A DNA stretch of 64,000 bases from Tridacna crocea (GCA_943736015.1 OX031058.1:16889001-16953000); one strand, 5' to 3'. Shown: positions 31,857-42,984, counted from the first letter of the stretch. The notes: a model not told the origin generated them from the letters alone. Program-made: numbers and translations.

Positions 31857-33460
31857 GGGCGGTAGTTTACTTTGAATGTGCTGATTTTTGTTAGAATCGC
31901 AAAATGTTGGATAGTTTGGTTGCCATGGAAACTAATATTTGGATTGTTGCAGAACTTAGATTTTTCTGTATTGGTTGAACAGATGTGGATCCATTCAATA
32001 CGTAAATACACTGTAAATATTTTTCCTAGCAGAAGGGAGATAATTTGCTCTAAAATTGCCACTTTTTTGAAGAAACACTGACGGGTCAATAGTTTTGTTG
32101 CCATGGTTACAACAATTATTAACATTTTGAGTTTTTTCATTGTTGGCTGTGAAAAATCAGATGTTGCTCGTTTAGGCACTACATGTATTTTGCATATGCA
32201 CCTTTGCTGTTAGAAGATAATTTGGCTTGAAAATCTTCAAAATTGGAAGTTTGAAACATTGGTTTCTATGGCTAAACTTTTGTTGCTATACAACACAATG
32301 CAAGTGACATTTTATATTTTTCTATATTTTTCTATGTAATTTCAAGTACTACTCATGCCGTCCTTTTGACATAAGTAGTAGTATAGATAATCTAAAAGGG
32401 CAGTAGTTTACTTTGAGTGTGCAGATTTTTGCTAAAATCGCGAACTGTTGGTTAGTTTGGTTGCCATGGTAACTAATATTTGGATTGTTGCAGAACTTAA
32501 TTTTGTCTTTATTGGTTGAACAGATGTAGATCATTTAATACATAAATACACTGTAAATATTTCTCTTTGCAGAAGGGAATTAATTTGCGTTGAAATTGCC
32601 ACTTTTTTTTGAAAAATCACTGACGGGTCAATAGTTTTGTTGCTATGGTTACAAAAATTATAGATATTTTGAGTTTTTTTATTGTTGGCTTTGAAAAATC
32701 AGATGTTGCTCGTTTGGGTACTATATATATTTTTCGTATGCACCTTTGCTGTTAGAAGATAATTTGGTTTGAAAATGTTCAAAATTGGAAGTTTGAAAAA
32801 CTGGTTTCTATGGCTAAACTTATGTTGCTATGCAACACAATGCAAGTGACATTTTTTATTTTTCTATGTAATTTCGAGTACTACTCATGTCCTCCTTTTA
32901 ACATAAGTAGTAGTATAGATTATCTGAATGGGCGGTAGTTTACTTTGAATGTGCTGATTTTTGTTAAAGTCGCAAACTGTTGGATAGTTTGGTTGCCATG
33001 GTAACTAATATTTGGATTGTTGCAGAACAATTTTTTTTCTTTATTGGTTGAACAGATGTGGATCATTTAATATGTAAATACACTGTTAATATTTCTCTTT
33101 GCAGAAGGGAGATAATTTGCTTTGAAATTGCCACTTTATTGCAAAATCACTGACGGGTCAATACTTTTGTTGCCATGGTAACAAAAATTATAAACATTTT
33201 GAGTTTTTTTATTGTTGGCCGTGAAAAATCAAATGTTGCCCATTTAGGCCCTATATGTATTTTTCATATGCACCTTTGCTGTTAGAAGATAATTTGGTTT
33301 GAAAATATTCAAAATTGGAAGTTTGAAAAACTGGTTTCTATGGCTAAACTTCTGTTGCTATGTAACACAATGCAAGTGACATTTTCCATTTTTCAATGTA
33401 ATTTTGAGTACTACTCATGTCCTTTTTGTAATATAAGAAGTAGTTTAGATAATCTAAATA
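31857..33460 (+). repeat. Three tandem units of about 535 bp
   Basis: Units start with GGGC(G/A)GTAGTTTACTTTGA at 31857, 32398 and 32930 (periods 541 and 532). Each contains two good X-box-like palindromes and one decayed one (TTTCTATGGCTAAA), about 178 bp apart, so the unit looks like a trimer of a nucleosome-length monomer. Confidence 0.85.
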
Positions 33461-33702
33461 ATAATTATTTGTCAAAAACCACCCTAAAAAGTGTCATTTT
33501 TCAATTTTTTGACTGACAACTTTTGACCAATTTCCATGAAATTTTGATTTCTCGTTTCCATGGTAACCACTGTCAGAAACTGGGAATGCTTTGTTTTTGG
33601 AAAGTTTCTCAACAAGTCTGATGGAATGAGGGTAAAACCAATGAATTCTGTGACTAGTCACTTATCACCATCTGCATGATTCTTAGGGAGAATGCTAGTT
33701 AA

Positions 33703-34310
33703 AACCTTGTGAGAGAACTGTCGCAACTTGAGCATTTCCTCCTTTTCCAGCAGTTTCTTCTTTCCTTTTCAAAGATCGAAACAGATCTACCACTGCTTGC
33801 GCTACATTGAATTTGTTACCTGCAAAGGCTGTCATTTTGACAGTGACAACATTTTTGTCACCCATGACTTAGTATGAAATATCTTAGAACTATGTTTGTC
33901 CTGGAATTTTGATTCAGACTCTAATACAAAATAGTTCTGAACATAATACTGTGGAGCAAGAAGTGAATATAATCTTTTAGCACCCTTACCACATAATTCA
34001 GGATTTTGACAGCACTGAAAAAAAAGGCTTTTGAAAATACTTGTGGGAGATAGGACAATACAATAATTTGAGCCACATTTTGTCATCCACAAATTGCTTA
34101 GATTGAAAGAGCATTCAATTTTGTCCCAATGCAAAGAGCTTGAACATTCCAAGGACAAGTTTCTTTGCTTGAACTTAACTTTGTCGTCTGGAAAAGCTCT
34201 CAATATGGACAAGTCTAAATTTTGTCTGGTAAAGAGTTAACCCATTACCAAAATTTAATGACCCTCAAAGAAGACACCCTCTCTTTTTCCATTTAAGACA
34301 TTTTTCCTGT
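33703..34310 (+). repeat. Cluster of degenerate hairpin MITE pieces
   Basis: Recognisable pieces: 33703-33860 (TTTCCTCCTTTTCC and the distal arm), 33980-34150 (CCTTACCACATAATTCAGG, GGCTTTTGAAAATAC), 34165-34240 (TTGTCGTCTGGAAAAGC to GGTAAAGAGTTAA), and the start of another at 34237. None is complete. Confidence 0.5.
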
Positions 34311-34400
34311 GATGTCCATGGTTCTGAGGTAGACCTCAGCCTTGTGACCATGAGGTCCAGAGTTTGCGACCTGGGAGCAGGTGTCACCTTTAGGATTTTG
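34311..34400 (+). mobile_element. tRNA-like SINE head, decayed
   Basis: CTTGTGACCATGAGGTCCAGAGTTTGCGACC resembles a tRNA anticodon arm plus B box. The A box is poor, and no body is identified. Confidence 0.4.
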
Positions 34401-34917
34401 TCATTGGCCCACACGTTCAGCATGAAGACTGGTGTAGTTCCCTTGAAGCAGATTCGAGAGGGATTAGTATAAGTTGTAAGAACTTGTTTCTCAATCGATA
34501 TAAAACAAATTCATTTAAAGTAAACTAAGACATTTTGTATCCCTTGAACCACGTTCAATTTTGTGCAGGCAAATGCTTTGAATATGGACAAATGTATGAT
34601 TTTGATAAACAGTGGACTACAGGTCCAAATTGGAGGGAATGGTCACCACAAATCTGGTATCCAGAGATCTGGGTCAATATGTAATAGATATGAGTAGTCA
34701 CACACATAAACCTCAATGTGACTTAATTGGAATTTTTACAGATAACCATGATCTAATTAAAATTCCTGCAATGTCTATTTCATTATCTATGCTCCCAAAC
34801 CCTTTATCATCAACCTGGAGTGGCCATACTGACCTAAGCAAAATAAGTTTCAACCTTTCTCATTGTGCTTGCAAGCCATTTGAATTGCTGCTGCAGTGTT
34901 TTCGAAATGAAAAATAA
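34401..34917. other. No recognisable gene
   Basis: Contains a 101-residue open frame at 34612-34917 with no family signature and no supporting signals. Treated as chance. Confidence 0.4.
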
Positions 34918-35115
34918 ATAATTTATTTAATGACGCTAAGGAAAAAGGCTTTGGAAAACATCAGAGCAAATGGAGAAACAATAGAATTTCTGCCTTTTCC
35001 CATGTTTCCTGTCTTTTCAGAGACAAATCTCATCAGCTTTGGCATATTGAATTTGTCAATTGCCAGAATTTCAAAAGGGAGAAGTCTAAAATTTTGTCAT
35101 CTGGCAACAAGTTAA
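34918..35115 (+). repeat. Hairpin MITE, tip lost
   Basis: TTTAATGACGCTAAGGAAAAAGGC and TTTTGTCATCTGGCAACAAGTTAA ends; the stem is replaced by CAATAGAATT. Confidence 0.55.
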
Positions 35116-35338
35116 CCCTACCCCATAAGGCATTTCTATGGTATCTCTAAATGACCCTAAATAACAGCAAAGATGAAGCCGTTTCTTGTGTGTATATGAC
35201 ACCTTTTGATAGCATAGAAAACATTGTGACAAAAGGTGAAATTGCTCATCACAAGCAATTTCACCATTTGTCACAATGTTTTCCAAAGGCCCCTACAAGC
35301 AATGCGTCTAAATGAGTATCTGTGGAGTAAAGGGTTAA
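35112..35338 (-). repeat. Hairpin MITE type B, full length
   Basis: 227 bp, inverse orientation to the 29.4-kb copy. Stem tip GCTCATCACAAGC. Shares its left TTAA with the preceding MITE. Confidence 0.85.
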
Positions 35339-35802
35339 GCCTTGTCCAGTTGAATATGTGAAAAGAAACTTTCTAGGCAATGGGAAAAACCCGAAGTGCT
35401 ATCTTAAAATTATACAGACACAAATATCTCCTTATTGTACAGTGCTGATGTAAGATCAGACTGCACATTCTGTGCCGTCTGAATATGATCTACACTGTCC
35501 CTAAATGGTCAGCGAGTCACTCTTAGAAGGTCATGGGTTCACAAAAATCTAGAGAAACTTACAACTTTTTGACAGAAGATAATGCAAATTCCTGGACAAG
35601 GAGATATTCAATGGTAGTAAATTACCAAAGAAATGTTTATTTATAATAGCCATTCTGTCACAGTGTTAGAAACATGATCAATCTACTCAGAGCAAAGCTA
35701 AACATTATTTCCATCATATTCTGTTGATTCTCAAGGACAGCTTTATACAGCTGTATAGGCAAGAAAAACCTCAGTTTAGTACAGCACTGCAGTACTGACA
35801 TC
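35339..35802. other. Spacer with a GATCAGAC hairpin
   Basis: Both arms at 35446-35501: TAAGATCAGACTGCACA and TGTGCCGTCTGAATATGATC. No gene recognised. Confidence 0.5.
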
Positions 35803-36032
35803 TTAACTCTTTACCACACAATGACGACTTTTGACGACCCTGAGATAGAAGCCTTTTGAAAACATTGTGGGAAAAGGAGAAAATGCTGGTAACCAGCATT
35901 TTCTCCTTTTCCCACAATGTTTCCCACCCTGCTCAAAACAAATTTCAATTTTTGAGTAACATGTATTTTGTCATGTGCAAGTGCTTTCAATTTGGACCAG
36001 TCTATAAATTTGCCAATCGGAAAAAGAGTTAA
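35803..36032 (+). repeat. Hairpin MITE type A, full length
   Basis: 230 bp with a perfect inner stem. Confidence 0.9.
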
Positions 36033-36239
36033 ACAATGTTGCATCTTTGCAGACTATATATCATTATTATCAATAACATCTTCACCATTTGTCACTGTTT
36101 TAATTGAAATAGCTAATATAACCCTGCACGAAATAATCAAAAGACAAGTAGTGCAAAGTGAAAGCATCTGCAGCAAACAAAATATAACTTGTACAAAATA
36201 ATGAGGTTTTACAAACAGGAATAAGTGAAATTGGACCAA

Positions 36240-36550
36240 GTTTACAAGAGGAATAAAGTTTACATCTTTACAAGATGAATAAATAAAATTTGGATGGAGG
36301 TTTCCATTGAGAATATGCAAAATATGCAAAATTTAGATGCATGTTACATAGAAAATTGGTATAATTTGGACAAAGTCTTACATGAAGAAAAGGCAACATT
36401 TGGGCAGTAGTTAGCTTTAATAAAAAAAAAAGCAAAATTTGGAGAGAGATACTTCTATAGGCAATATGTGATTGAGGTTTCCTTGGGAGATAGGAAAAGT
36501 TTGGACCGATGTCATGACATGGTGAATAGGTAAAAATCACATCAGAGGAA
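36240..36550 (+). repeat. Degenerate minisatellite
   Basis: Loose recurrence of GGTTTCC(A/T)TG...AAAATTTGGA blocks about every 50-60 bases. Units are too diverged to set a firm period. Confidence 0.4.
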
Positions 36551-36572
36551 CACCAGCACCAACCAGCACTGC

Positions 36573-36801
36573 TTAACCCATTACCAAACGACAATATTTT
36601 AGACTGGTCCAAATTGAAAGCATTTGCAGACGACAAAATAAAAGTGACTGAAAATTTGAAATTTCTTTTTTGAGGGGTAGAAAATATTGTGGGAAAAGGA
36701 GAAAATACTGGTTACCAGCATTTTCTCCTTTTCCCACAATGTTTCCTAAAGGCTTCTTTCTCAGGGGCGTCAAAAGTAGGGATTGTGTGGTAATGAGTTA
36801 A
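36573..36801 (-). repeat. Hairpin MITE type A, full length
   Basis: 229 bp; one stem change (ATATTGTGGG) and one tip change (ATACTGGTTACC). Confidence 0.9.
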
Positions 36802-36828
36802 TCGACTTCTTTCGACCTATGAGACATG

Positions 36829-36990
36829 CTACTATCTTTGATGTGTCGGGGCTTGTCACCAGGGAGCACATCTTCAGGAGGAGATATGCTTTGGTCTTTG
36901 TTGATCTACATGCTACCATCTTGGATGTGTTGGGGCTTGTCACCAGGGAGCACATCTTCAGAAGCAGACATACTTTGGTCTTTGTTGGTC
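36829..36990 (+). repeat. Two 81-bp tandem units
   Basis: GCTA(C/T)(C/T)ATCTTTGATGTG...GGGGCTTGTCACCAGGGAGC occurs at 36829 and 36910. The period is a multiple of three, and a 94-residue frame (36783-37067) reads through both units. No protein family was recognised. Confidence 0.7.
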
Positions 36991-37369
36991 TACTTGGAGT
37001 TGCTTATTTCAATGAGAATTTTGTTTGCACCTATGGTACTCTTGGCAGTGCAGATTTGAGTGTGTGAGAATCTTAGTTGAAGAGATTGGCCATGGAAGTG
37101 TCCTTATTTAGGTTTATGCGACAAACCTAAGGCATAGATTAAGCTTATAAAGAGATTTGCAACAGTAACAAAAAATGCTAAATTAGTGAGGAAATTTTAA
37201 GTTTGTGTCTTGCCTAAAAAGTATTATTTTCTGCCTATTTGGAAAAATCCAGCTGTAATGACACAAGACAGACAATTTGATATGTTTTTGCAGACAATGC
37301 ATGTTACTTGTAACTGAAGCATGTGAGAAAAGTAGTCAGTAGCTTTAGAAAGAAAGTTGTGTTAGTACT
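36991..37369. other. No recognisable feature
   Basis: AT-rich spacer between the 81-bp units and the SINE tail. Confidence 0.4.
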
Positions 37370-37485
37370 GGTGTGAGAAAGCCATTGGGAACACATGTGT
37401 GCCACCGACCGCCATGAAATGACCTTAGCTGTTAAAGTGGCGTTAAACCCCAATACAACCAACCAAACATCAAGAGATTATCCAA
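37370..37485 (+). mobile_element. SINE tail, 5'-truncated
   Basis: Carries the SINE body: CTGGTGTGAGAAAGCC, ATGAAATGACCTTAGCTG, GTGGCGTTAAACCCCAATAC. The tRNA head is absent. Confidence 0.75.
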
Positions 37486-37821
37486 CATATAAATACTGTC
37501 AAGTGTGTTAAAATACAACATATTTCTGTTTTTTCTTCCTCTGAAAATGTATTACTTTTTTATTTCAATTCTTAAAGCCAGCTAGTTGGTTAATCTGTTT
37601 GAAATAAAGGTGTAAAAACTATGGATAATCTAAGAAAAGGGTACTAATCTGACTTAAGTGATTAGAAGTTACTAAAGTCTTGGCACAAGTTTCAAATCCA
37701 ATATTAAATGTCAGACTTAATCCATTGGGATAATCCCTCCATTAATCTCTATTTGTCAGTGAAATGCACTGAGAGACCATACATCTCTTGACCATAAAAG
37801 AAAATTTCAAATTTGCCTAGT
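37486..37821. other. No recognisable feature
   Basis: AT-rich, no open frame of note. Confidence 0.4.
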
Positions 37822-38044
37822 TTAAGCCTTTACCCCATAAAGGATTTCTATGGTATCTCTAAATGACCCTAATAACAGCAAGGATGAAACTTTATGTGTA
37901 TACATGACACCCTTTGATAGCATAGAAAACATTGTAACAAAGGTGAAATTGCTCAACATGAGCAATTTCACCTTTTGCCACAATGTTTCCAAAGGCTCCT
38001 ACAAGCAATGCGTAGAAATTAGTATCTAAGGAGTATAGGGTTAA
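37822..38044 (-). repeat. Hairpin MITE type B, full length
   Basis: 223 bp, from TTAAGCCTTTACCCCATAAAG to GGAGTATAGGGTTAA. Tip GCTCAACATGAGC. A partial type A copy follows from the same TTAA to about 38180. Confidence 0.8.
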
Positions 38045-38180
38045 ATATAACTTGCAGAAGAAAACATGTTGAAAAAGGAGCAAATACTTGCCAATGCTCA
38101 TTTCCCTTGGTCAAAAAAGTTTTCAAAAGCCTTCTTTCAAAAGATCACAAAAACATGAGAATTTGTTTGAAAGGTTTATA

Positions 38181-38489
38181 AGCTGTTGATGATAAAATTT
38201 TAGTCTTCTCAAGATTGAAAGTAAGTGCCAATTTCAAATTCTGTGTGGTATGAAAGATGGGATTTTGTCACATGATTGTAAGTGTTCTAACTGCATTTTG
38301 AATGTTTCCAGTAAATGAGGGTTGTGACATGATTTTTTTGATTCTAAGAATTTCTGAACCAGGGCCTGTAATGCAAAACTGATTTCATGGCGAGATAGAA
38401 GAACTCTTCAAGACAATTCCAAGTATAAAAATCTCAAATTTCAAAAAAAAAATGGAGTTTGAACATTATTATGAAAAACTGATGGTTTG
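38181..38489. other. No recognisable feature
   Basis: AT-rich spacer. Confidence 0.4.
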
Positions 38490-38695
38490 TCTTTGAAGAG
38501 GGTAGAAAACATTGTGGGTCAAGAAGAAAATGCTTAGTATTAGCATTTCCTCTTATTTTAACAATATTTTCAAATACCTTTCTTTTTAGAATTCTTTTAA
38601 CACAATTTGAACTTCTAATGACTCTGAGAAAGGTATTTTGAAAACATTTTTGGGAAAATTTTCTCCTCTTCCACAAAGTTTTCTACTGTTTAAAC
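38490..38695 (-). repeat. Two degenerate hairpin MITE halves
   Basis: GGGTAGAAAACATTGTGGG with a decayed tip (GCTTAGTATTAGC), then CTAATGACTCTGAGAAAGG and CTCCTCTTCCACAAAG from a second copy. Confidence 0.45.
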
Positions 38696-38929
38696 TACAG
38701 CTATCACTAAACGTGATCATACCCCCCAACAGCTCCTTGTCACAAAACAGATTAATATCACAGGAATGCAAAATAAGTGACTGGAGAGTCAATTATACCA
38801 GAGCTATCACTGAAGGTGATGAATATTCTGCAATGGCTTCTTGAAGCTGTGTTAAAAGTATACTATCAAAAGTATAATTTATTTTCATCAATTCAGCAAG
38901 GGCACCGTCATAAAGAGAACGACAAACAA

Positions 38930-40294
38930 GAGGGCCAAGATGGCCCTGGATCGCTCACCTGAATTTTTGAGATGACCATAGCCTATTTTTTTTTTAGGTA
39001 TTGAAACATTGGAACCAAATTTATAATTTTGCTAAGCAATTTTCAAAAGGTCACCTATAAAATTAATTTCGAAATCTGACCATCAGTTTCAAAAAGAAGA
39101 ATTTTTAAGAATTCTTCATCTCTGTATAAGAGCAAGTATCCCCCATCCATGAGAGCCATGTTTCTTGATGGATCAAAATTTACAAACAAGTTTTGAAAAG
39201 GGTCACCCAAGGAACATTTAGGAAATTTTCTTTTAAAATCTGACCAGGGGTTTCAGAGAAAGAGAATTTTCAAGAATTTCATCATGTCCAAATAGTGCAA
39301 GAAGCCCCCATTCACAAGAGCAAGGATCACCAAGGAACATCTCTGTCAAATTATTTTAAAATCTGACAAGGGGTTTCAGAGAAGAAGAATTTTCAAGAAT
39401 TTCTTCATTTCCCTATAGTGCAAGTAGCCCCCATTCACCAGAGGCATGTTTCTTGACCAATCAAAATTTTGCAAACACTTTTTGAAAAGGGTCACCCAAG
39501 GAACATCCCTGAGAAATTATTTCAAAATCTGACCAGCGGTTTCAGAGAAGAAATTTTTTTAAGAATTTCCTCATTTCCCTATAGTGCAAGTAGCCTCCGT
39601 TTAACAGAGCCATGTTTCTTGACCAATCAAAATTTCGCGAACAATTTTTTAAAAGGGTCACCAAAGGAACACATCTGTGAAATTATTTCAAAATCTGACC
39701 AGTGGTTACAGAAAAGAAGATTTTTTAAGAATTCCTTCATTTCTGTATAGTGCAAATAGCCCCCATTCACCAGAGCCACATTTTTTGACGGATCAAAATT
39801 TCACAAACAATTTTTGAAAAGGGTCACCCAAGGAACATATCTGTGAAATCATTTCAAAATCTGACCAGCGGTTTCAGAGGAGAAGATTTTTAAAGAATTC
39901 CTTGATTTCTGTATAGTGCAAGTAGCCCCCATTCACCAGAGCCACAATTTTTGACGGATCAAAATTTCACGAACAATTTTTGAAAAGGCTCACCCAAGTA
40001 ACATATCTGTGAAATAATTTCAAAATCTGACTCGCGGTTTCAAGAGGAGAAGATTTTTAAAGAATTTGCTAAAAAATTCCATTTGGTTGCCATGGTAACC
40101 AGAGTTTTTGACGGAATCAAATTCTATGAACAGTTTTTAAGGAGGACCTCCCAAAGAACATTCCTGCCAAGTTTGGTCCAAATTGGCTCAGCGGTTTAGG
40201 AGGAGTTGATGTTTAAAGAATTGTTGACGACGCTCGACGGACACCCAGTGACCCTAAAAGCTCCCCTTGAGCATGTTGTGCTCAGGTGAGCTAA
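38930..40294 (+). mobile_element. Pearl/Helentron-associated-type element, 1.37 kb
   Basis: Starts with an AGGGCC-aagat-GGCCCT hairpin and TCGCTCACCTGA. Ends with GACGGACACC, a TGAGCATGTTGTGCTCA hairpin and GGTGAGCTAA, so the termini TCGCTCACC / GGTGAGC are inverted and the last bases are CTAA. The core is about six units of 166 bp (landmark GACCAGCGGTTTCAGAG at 39250, 39539, 39705, 39871, 40037, with one shortened unit). This matches the plan of bivalve pearl elements. Non-coding. Confidence 0.75.
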
Positions 40295-40299
40295 AAAGG

Positions 40300-40790
40300 G
40301 CTAAGCTCTTGGAAACTTTATTTAATTAACTAAGAACAATTTATGATATGCATATCTTTGCTGAGTGAAAAGTCTATCCATGAAGTTTGAAAGAAATTTG
40401 TCCAGAATCATCAAAGGGCCATAACTCCATGAAACCTAAATAAACCACAACCAAAACAGGATATGCACATCTCTGCTTGATACTGAGTCTATTTGTGTAG
40501 TATGAACCAAATCTGTCCAAAAGTTGATCAGAAAAAGAGTGGACATGAAATTTCATGAAAGGGCCATAACTCAGTCAAAAATTGATGCACCATAACCAAC
40601 ATTTCATATGCACATCTCTGCTTGATACTGAGTTTACCTGTAAAGTTTGAATAAAATTTGTCCAGTAGTTTATGAGAAATAGAGCGGACAAAAAGCTACA
40701 GACCGACCGACGGACGGACAGACAGACCGACCAACAAGCTGACTCCTATATACCCCCCAAACAGAGTTTTGGGGGGTATAATGACAAATT
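40300..40790 (+). mobile_element. Second tandem-core repeat with GGAC microsatellite
   Basis: Units of about 143 bp share GCACATCTCTGCTTGATACTG (40467, 40610). A CGGACGGACAGACAGACC tract follows (40695-40730), and the element closes with a CCCCCCAAACAGAGTTTTGGGGGG hairpin and TATAATGA. Different termini from the 38.9-kb element. Confidence 0.65.
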
Positions 40791-40952
40791 TGATACCTGA
40801 AGCCACCCTTGTCCTCTGATAAAAGGTTAAACTCCAAATTGTGAGATAATGGGTCCAGAAGAATTTCACATATATAACAATATTATTTCTTTTTCAAATG
40901 GATATTTTTTTCTTCTAAGAGAAAGTTAGCCCTCTCATGCTTTAACAGACAG

Positions 40953-41128
40953 CTTAATCCTTTACCACACAATCACAACTTTTAACAAGCCTTTTGAAAC
41001 ATTGTTGGAAACAGAGAACATGCTGGTAACCACAATTAAGTTTTCTGTAACTTGCATCACTTGAGCCCCTATGAAATTGTCATTTTCAAATGCTTTCAAT
41101 TTGGAAAGGTCTAAAATTGTGCTAGAAA
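40953..41128 (+). repeat. Hairpin MITE type A, degenerate
   Basis: TTAATCCTTTACCACACAATC start; the second hairpin arm is lost after GGTAACCACAA. Confidence 0.55.
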
Positions 41129-41187
41129 GGTTTCAACTAGATCATACAACATCAGCTCATTTGTACCATAATATCAAGGTTTTTACC

Positions 41188-41345
41188 TCTTTACCACATG
41201 ACAAATTTTTGAACTCGTCCAAATTCAAAGCATCTGCAGACAACAAATTAAATCTTGTTAATATGATGATTTCTGACTTTGATAGGATAGAAAATATTCT
41301 GAAAAAGGAGAAAATGCTGGTTATCTGTTTATTATTCAGGGTCAA
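41188..41345 (-). repeat. Hairpin MITE type A, truncated
   Basis: ACCTCTTTACCACATGAC start and GCAGACAACAAATTAAAT arm; breaks off at GCTGGTTATC. Confidence 0.55.
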
Positions 41346-41467
41346 AATTTCATTGAGTCTTTTTGTTGTCTATAAACAATTTGGAACTGGACAGATAGAA
41401 TACTTTGTCAGAATTAAAACCTTTTAAGCGCCATCTCACCACTACAGTTGCCAGCTTGCAGCCAGTT

Positions 41468-41772
41468 CAGATCAAGAATAGGCTGCACAAAATTTGCAGT
41501 CTGATCTTTTGATCTATGCTGTCCACTTTGCTGAAACACTGTAGACAAAAGCAAACCTGAAATTGCAGTTATTTGAGTGATATTTCTGGAATGAGAATGT
41601 CTTTCTGGTTAGTTAATTTGGCACTGTAAGGGTTAGCCCATACAGGCTAAGCATAAATGAAGTTGTTTTTGTGGACACTGTGAATCAAGATTAGACGGTC
41701 TTTAATTGACAATATGGATTAAGATTAGACTGAATAGGATAAGCAATCTGATCTTGAATCTACACCATCTTT
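41468..41772. repeat. Two GATCAGAC hairpins in a row
   Basis: The first pairs CAGATCAAGAATAGGCTGC with GCAGTCTGATCTTTTGATC (41468-41517). The second uses GGATTAAGATTAGACTG and CAATCTGATCTTGAATC (41715-41765). Confidence 0.55.
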
Positions 41773-41887
41773 TATTTCTTGAAATAATCAGGATAAAACA
41801 CCCTTTAAATTCAAAAGCTTTTGTCCATTCTTGTCCTTCAGAGAAGCCCTTTGATTTATGCAGCAATTCACAGTTTCTATAGATGAT

Positions 41888-42152
41888 CAGTTGTGTTGGG
41901 GTTTAACGCCACTTTAACAGCAAAGGTTATATCATGGTGGTCAGTGATGCACATGAGTTACCTGGCTTTCTCATACCAGTACTAATACTACTTTCTTTCC
42001 AAAGCCACTGACTACTTTTCTCACATGCTTCAGCAGAGGTGAGAGGCGAAAATACGCCTGAAAGAAAGTTCGCCTCAACTGGGTATCGAACTCACAACCA
42101 CCAGGTCACGAGTCCGACACGCCCATCACAAAGCCACCAGGGCAGGCCACAG
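41888..42152 (-). mobile_element. tRNA-derived SINE, near full length
   Basis: Best copy: B box GTGAGTTCGATACCC on the minus strand, preceded by TCGGACTCGTGACC where a tRNA anticodon loop would sit. The body ends GTGGCGTTAAACCCCAACAC. Collinear with the 15.05-kb copy throughout. Confidence 0.85.
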
Positions 42153-42387
42153 TTTTTATAAAAGTTCAACTCTTCAAAGTTTCTATAAAAGTTCATTTGA
42201 CATCTAAACTTTGATTCATCAAACAACCTTATCACACCATTTATTGAATCTTTTTTTTACCAAAAAGAAAAAAATTGTGCATATCAACAAAAAAAACATG
42301 TAAAATTACAGCTGTTACTGAGCTTAAAACAAAGAAATCTTACCATCTGACCCAAAAATCTTTTCTTTATTATGTTTCATAACTCTT
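42153..42387. other. No recognisable feature
   Basis: AT-rich, with a short direct repeat AAGTTTCTATAAAAGTTCA-like near 42150-42190. Confidence 0.4.
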
Positions 42388-42606
42388 GAATAGACACCAA
42401 AATTTTGGACAAGTCCAAATTGAGGAATTTGGCAAGTATGTATCAATTGTGCCTTTAGTCACAAGATTTGTATTTGATAGGCTAGACCACATGGTAAAAG
42501 GAGAAAATCTTGGTTAGCAACAATTTCTGCTTTTCCCAGAGTGATTTCAAAAGTCTCTCTCCCCTGCTTCATTTGAACACAAGATTATTATTTGGTAAAG
42601 AGTTAA
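42388..42606 (-). repeat. Hairpin MITE type A, degenerate
   Basis: GGACAAGTCCAAATTGAGG arm, decayed tip TTGGTTAGCAAC, right end TTTGGTAAAGAGTTAA. Confidence 0.65.
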
Positions 42607-42663
42607 AATAATTGCACTAATTAGGGAAACCTTAAAGAAGAAAACCATTTCAAATTAACTTCT

Positions 42664-42894
42664 TTAAATCTTTACCCAACAGTAAAATTTTAGACTTGTC
42701 CAAATTTATACCATTAGTACAATGATAATAGCAGTGTGACTCAAATGATGACGATTGTCTGTAGAAGGGCAGAAAAAATTGTGGGAAAAGGAGAAAATGT
42801 TGGTTACCAGCATTTTCTCCTTTTCCCACAATTTTTTCAGTGGCTTTCTTCATCAGGGTTTGTTAAAACACGAGATTGTCTGGTAAAGAGTTAA
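42664..42894 (-). repeat. Hairpin MITE type A, full length
   Basis: 231 bp. Stem variant with paired AAATTGTGGG / CCCACAATTT: both arms carry the same change. Confidence 0.85.
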
Positions 42895-42984
42895 CTTCTT
42901 GATGATTATCTCCCTGAAGTATGAAAGCCCACTTGCAACCAATTCCAAGTCATTCTAAGGGCTGATTGCAAACAAAGAGTGGTC

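Larger units (their letters stand above)
29624..33698. mobile_element. 4.08-kb non-coding TTAA-flanked element
   Basis: Flanked by TTAA (29620-29623, 33699-33702). Inverted ends share CTAGCATTCTCCCTAAGAAT plus CATGCAG, then ATGGTGATAAGTGACT after a short left-side insertion. No coding frame. Content: a diverged 300-bp direct duplication (30232-30540 and 30781-31080) with a microsatellite-rich insert between, a tandem repeat insert at 31120-31535, and three units of about 535 bp from 31857. About fifteen GTTGCCATGGTAAC-like palindromes recur through it. Target choice suggests piggyBac-type mobilisation in trans, by inference. Confidence 0.8.

Noticed and set aside
34612-34917. 101-codon plus-strand open frame
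   Set aside because: No family motif, splice context or promoter; the frame length is plausible by chance in this window.
42060-42145. tRNA gene on the minus strand
   Set aside because: A and B boxes are present, but it continues into a body shared with the 15.05-kb copy and does not fold into a full cloverleaf by eye. It is a SINE head.
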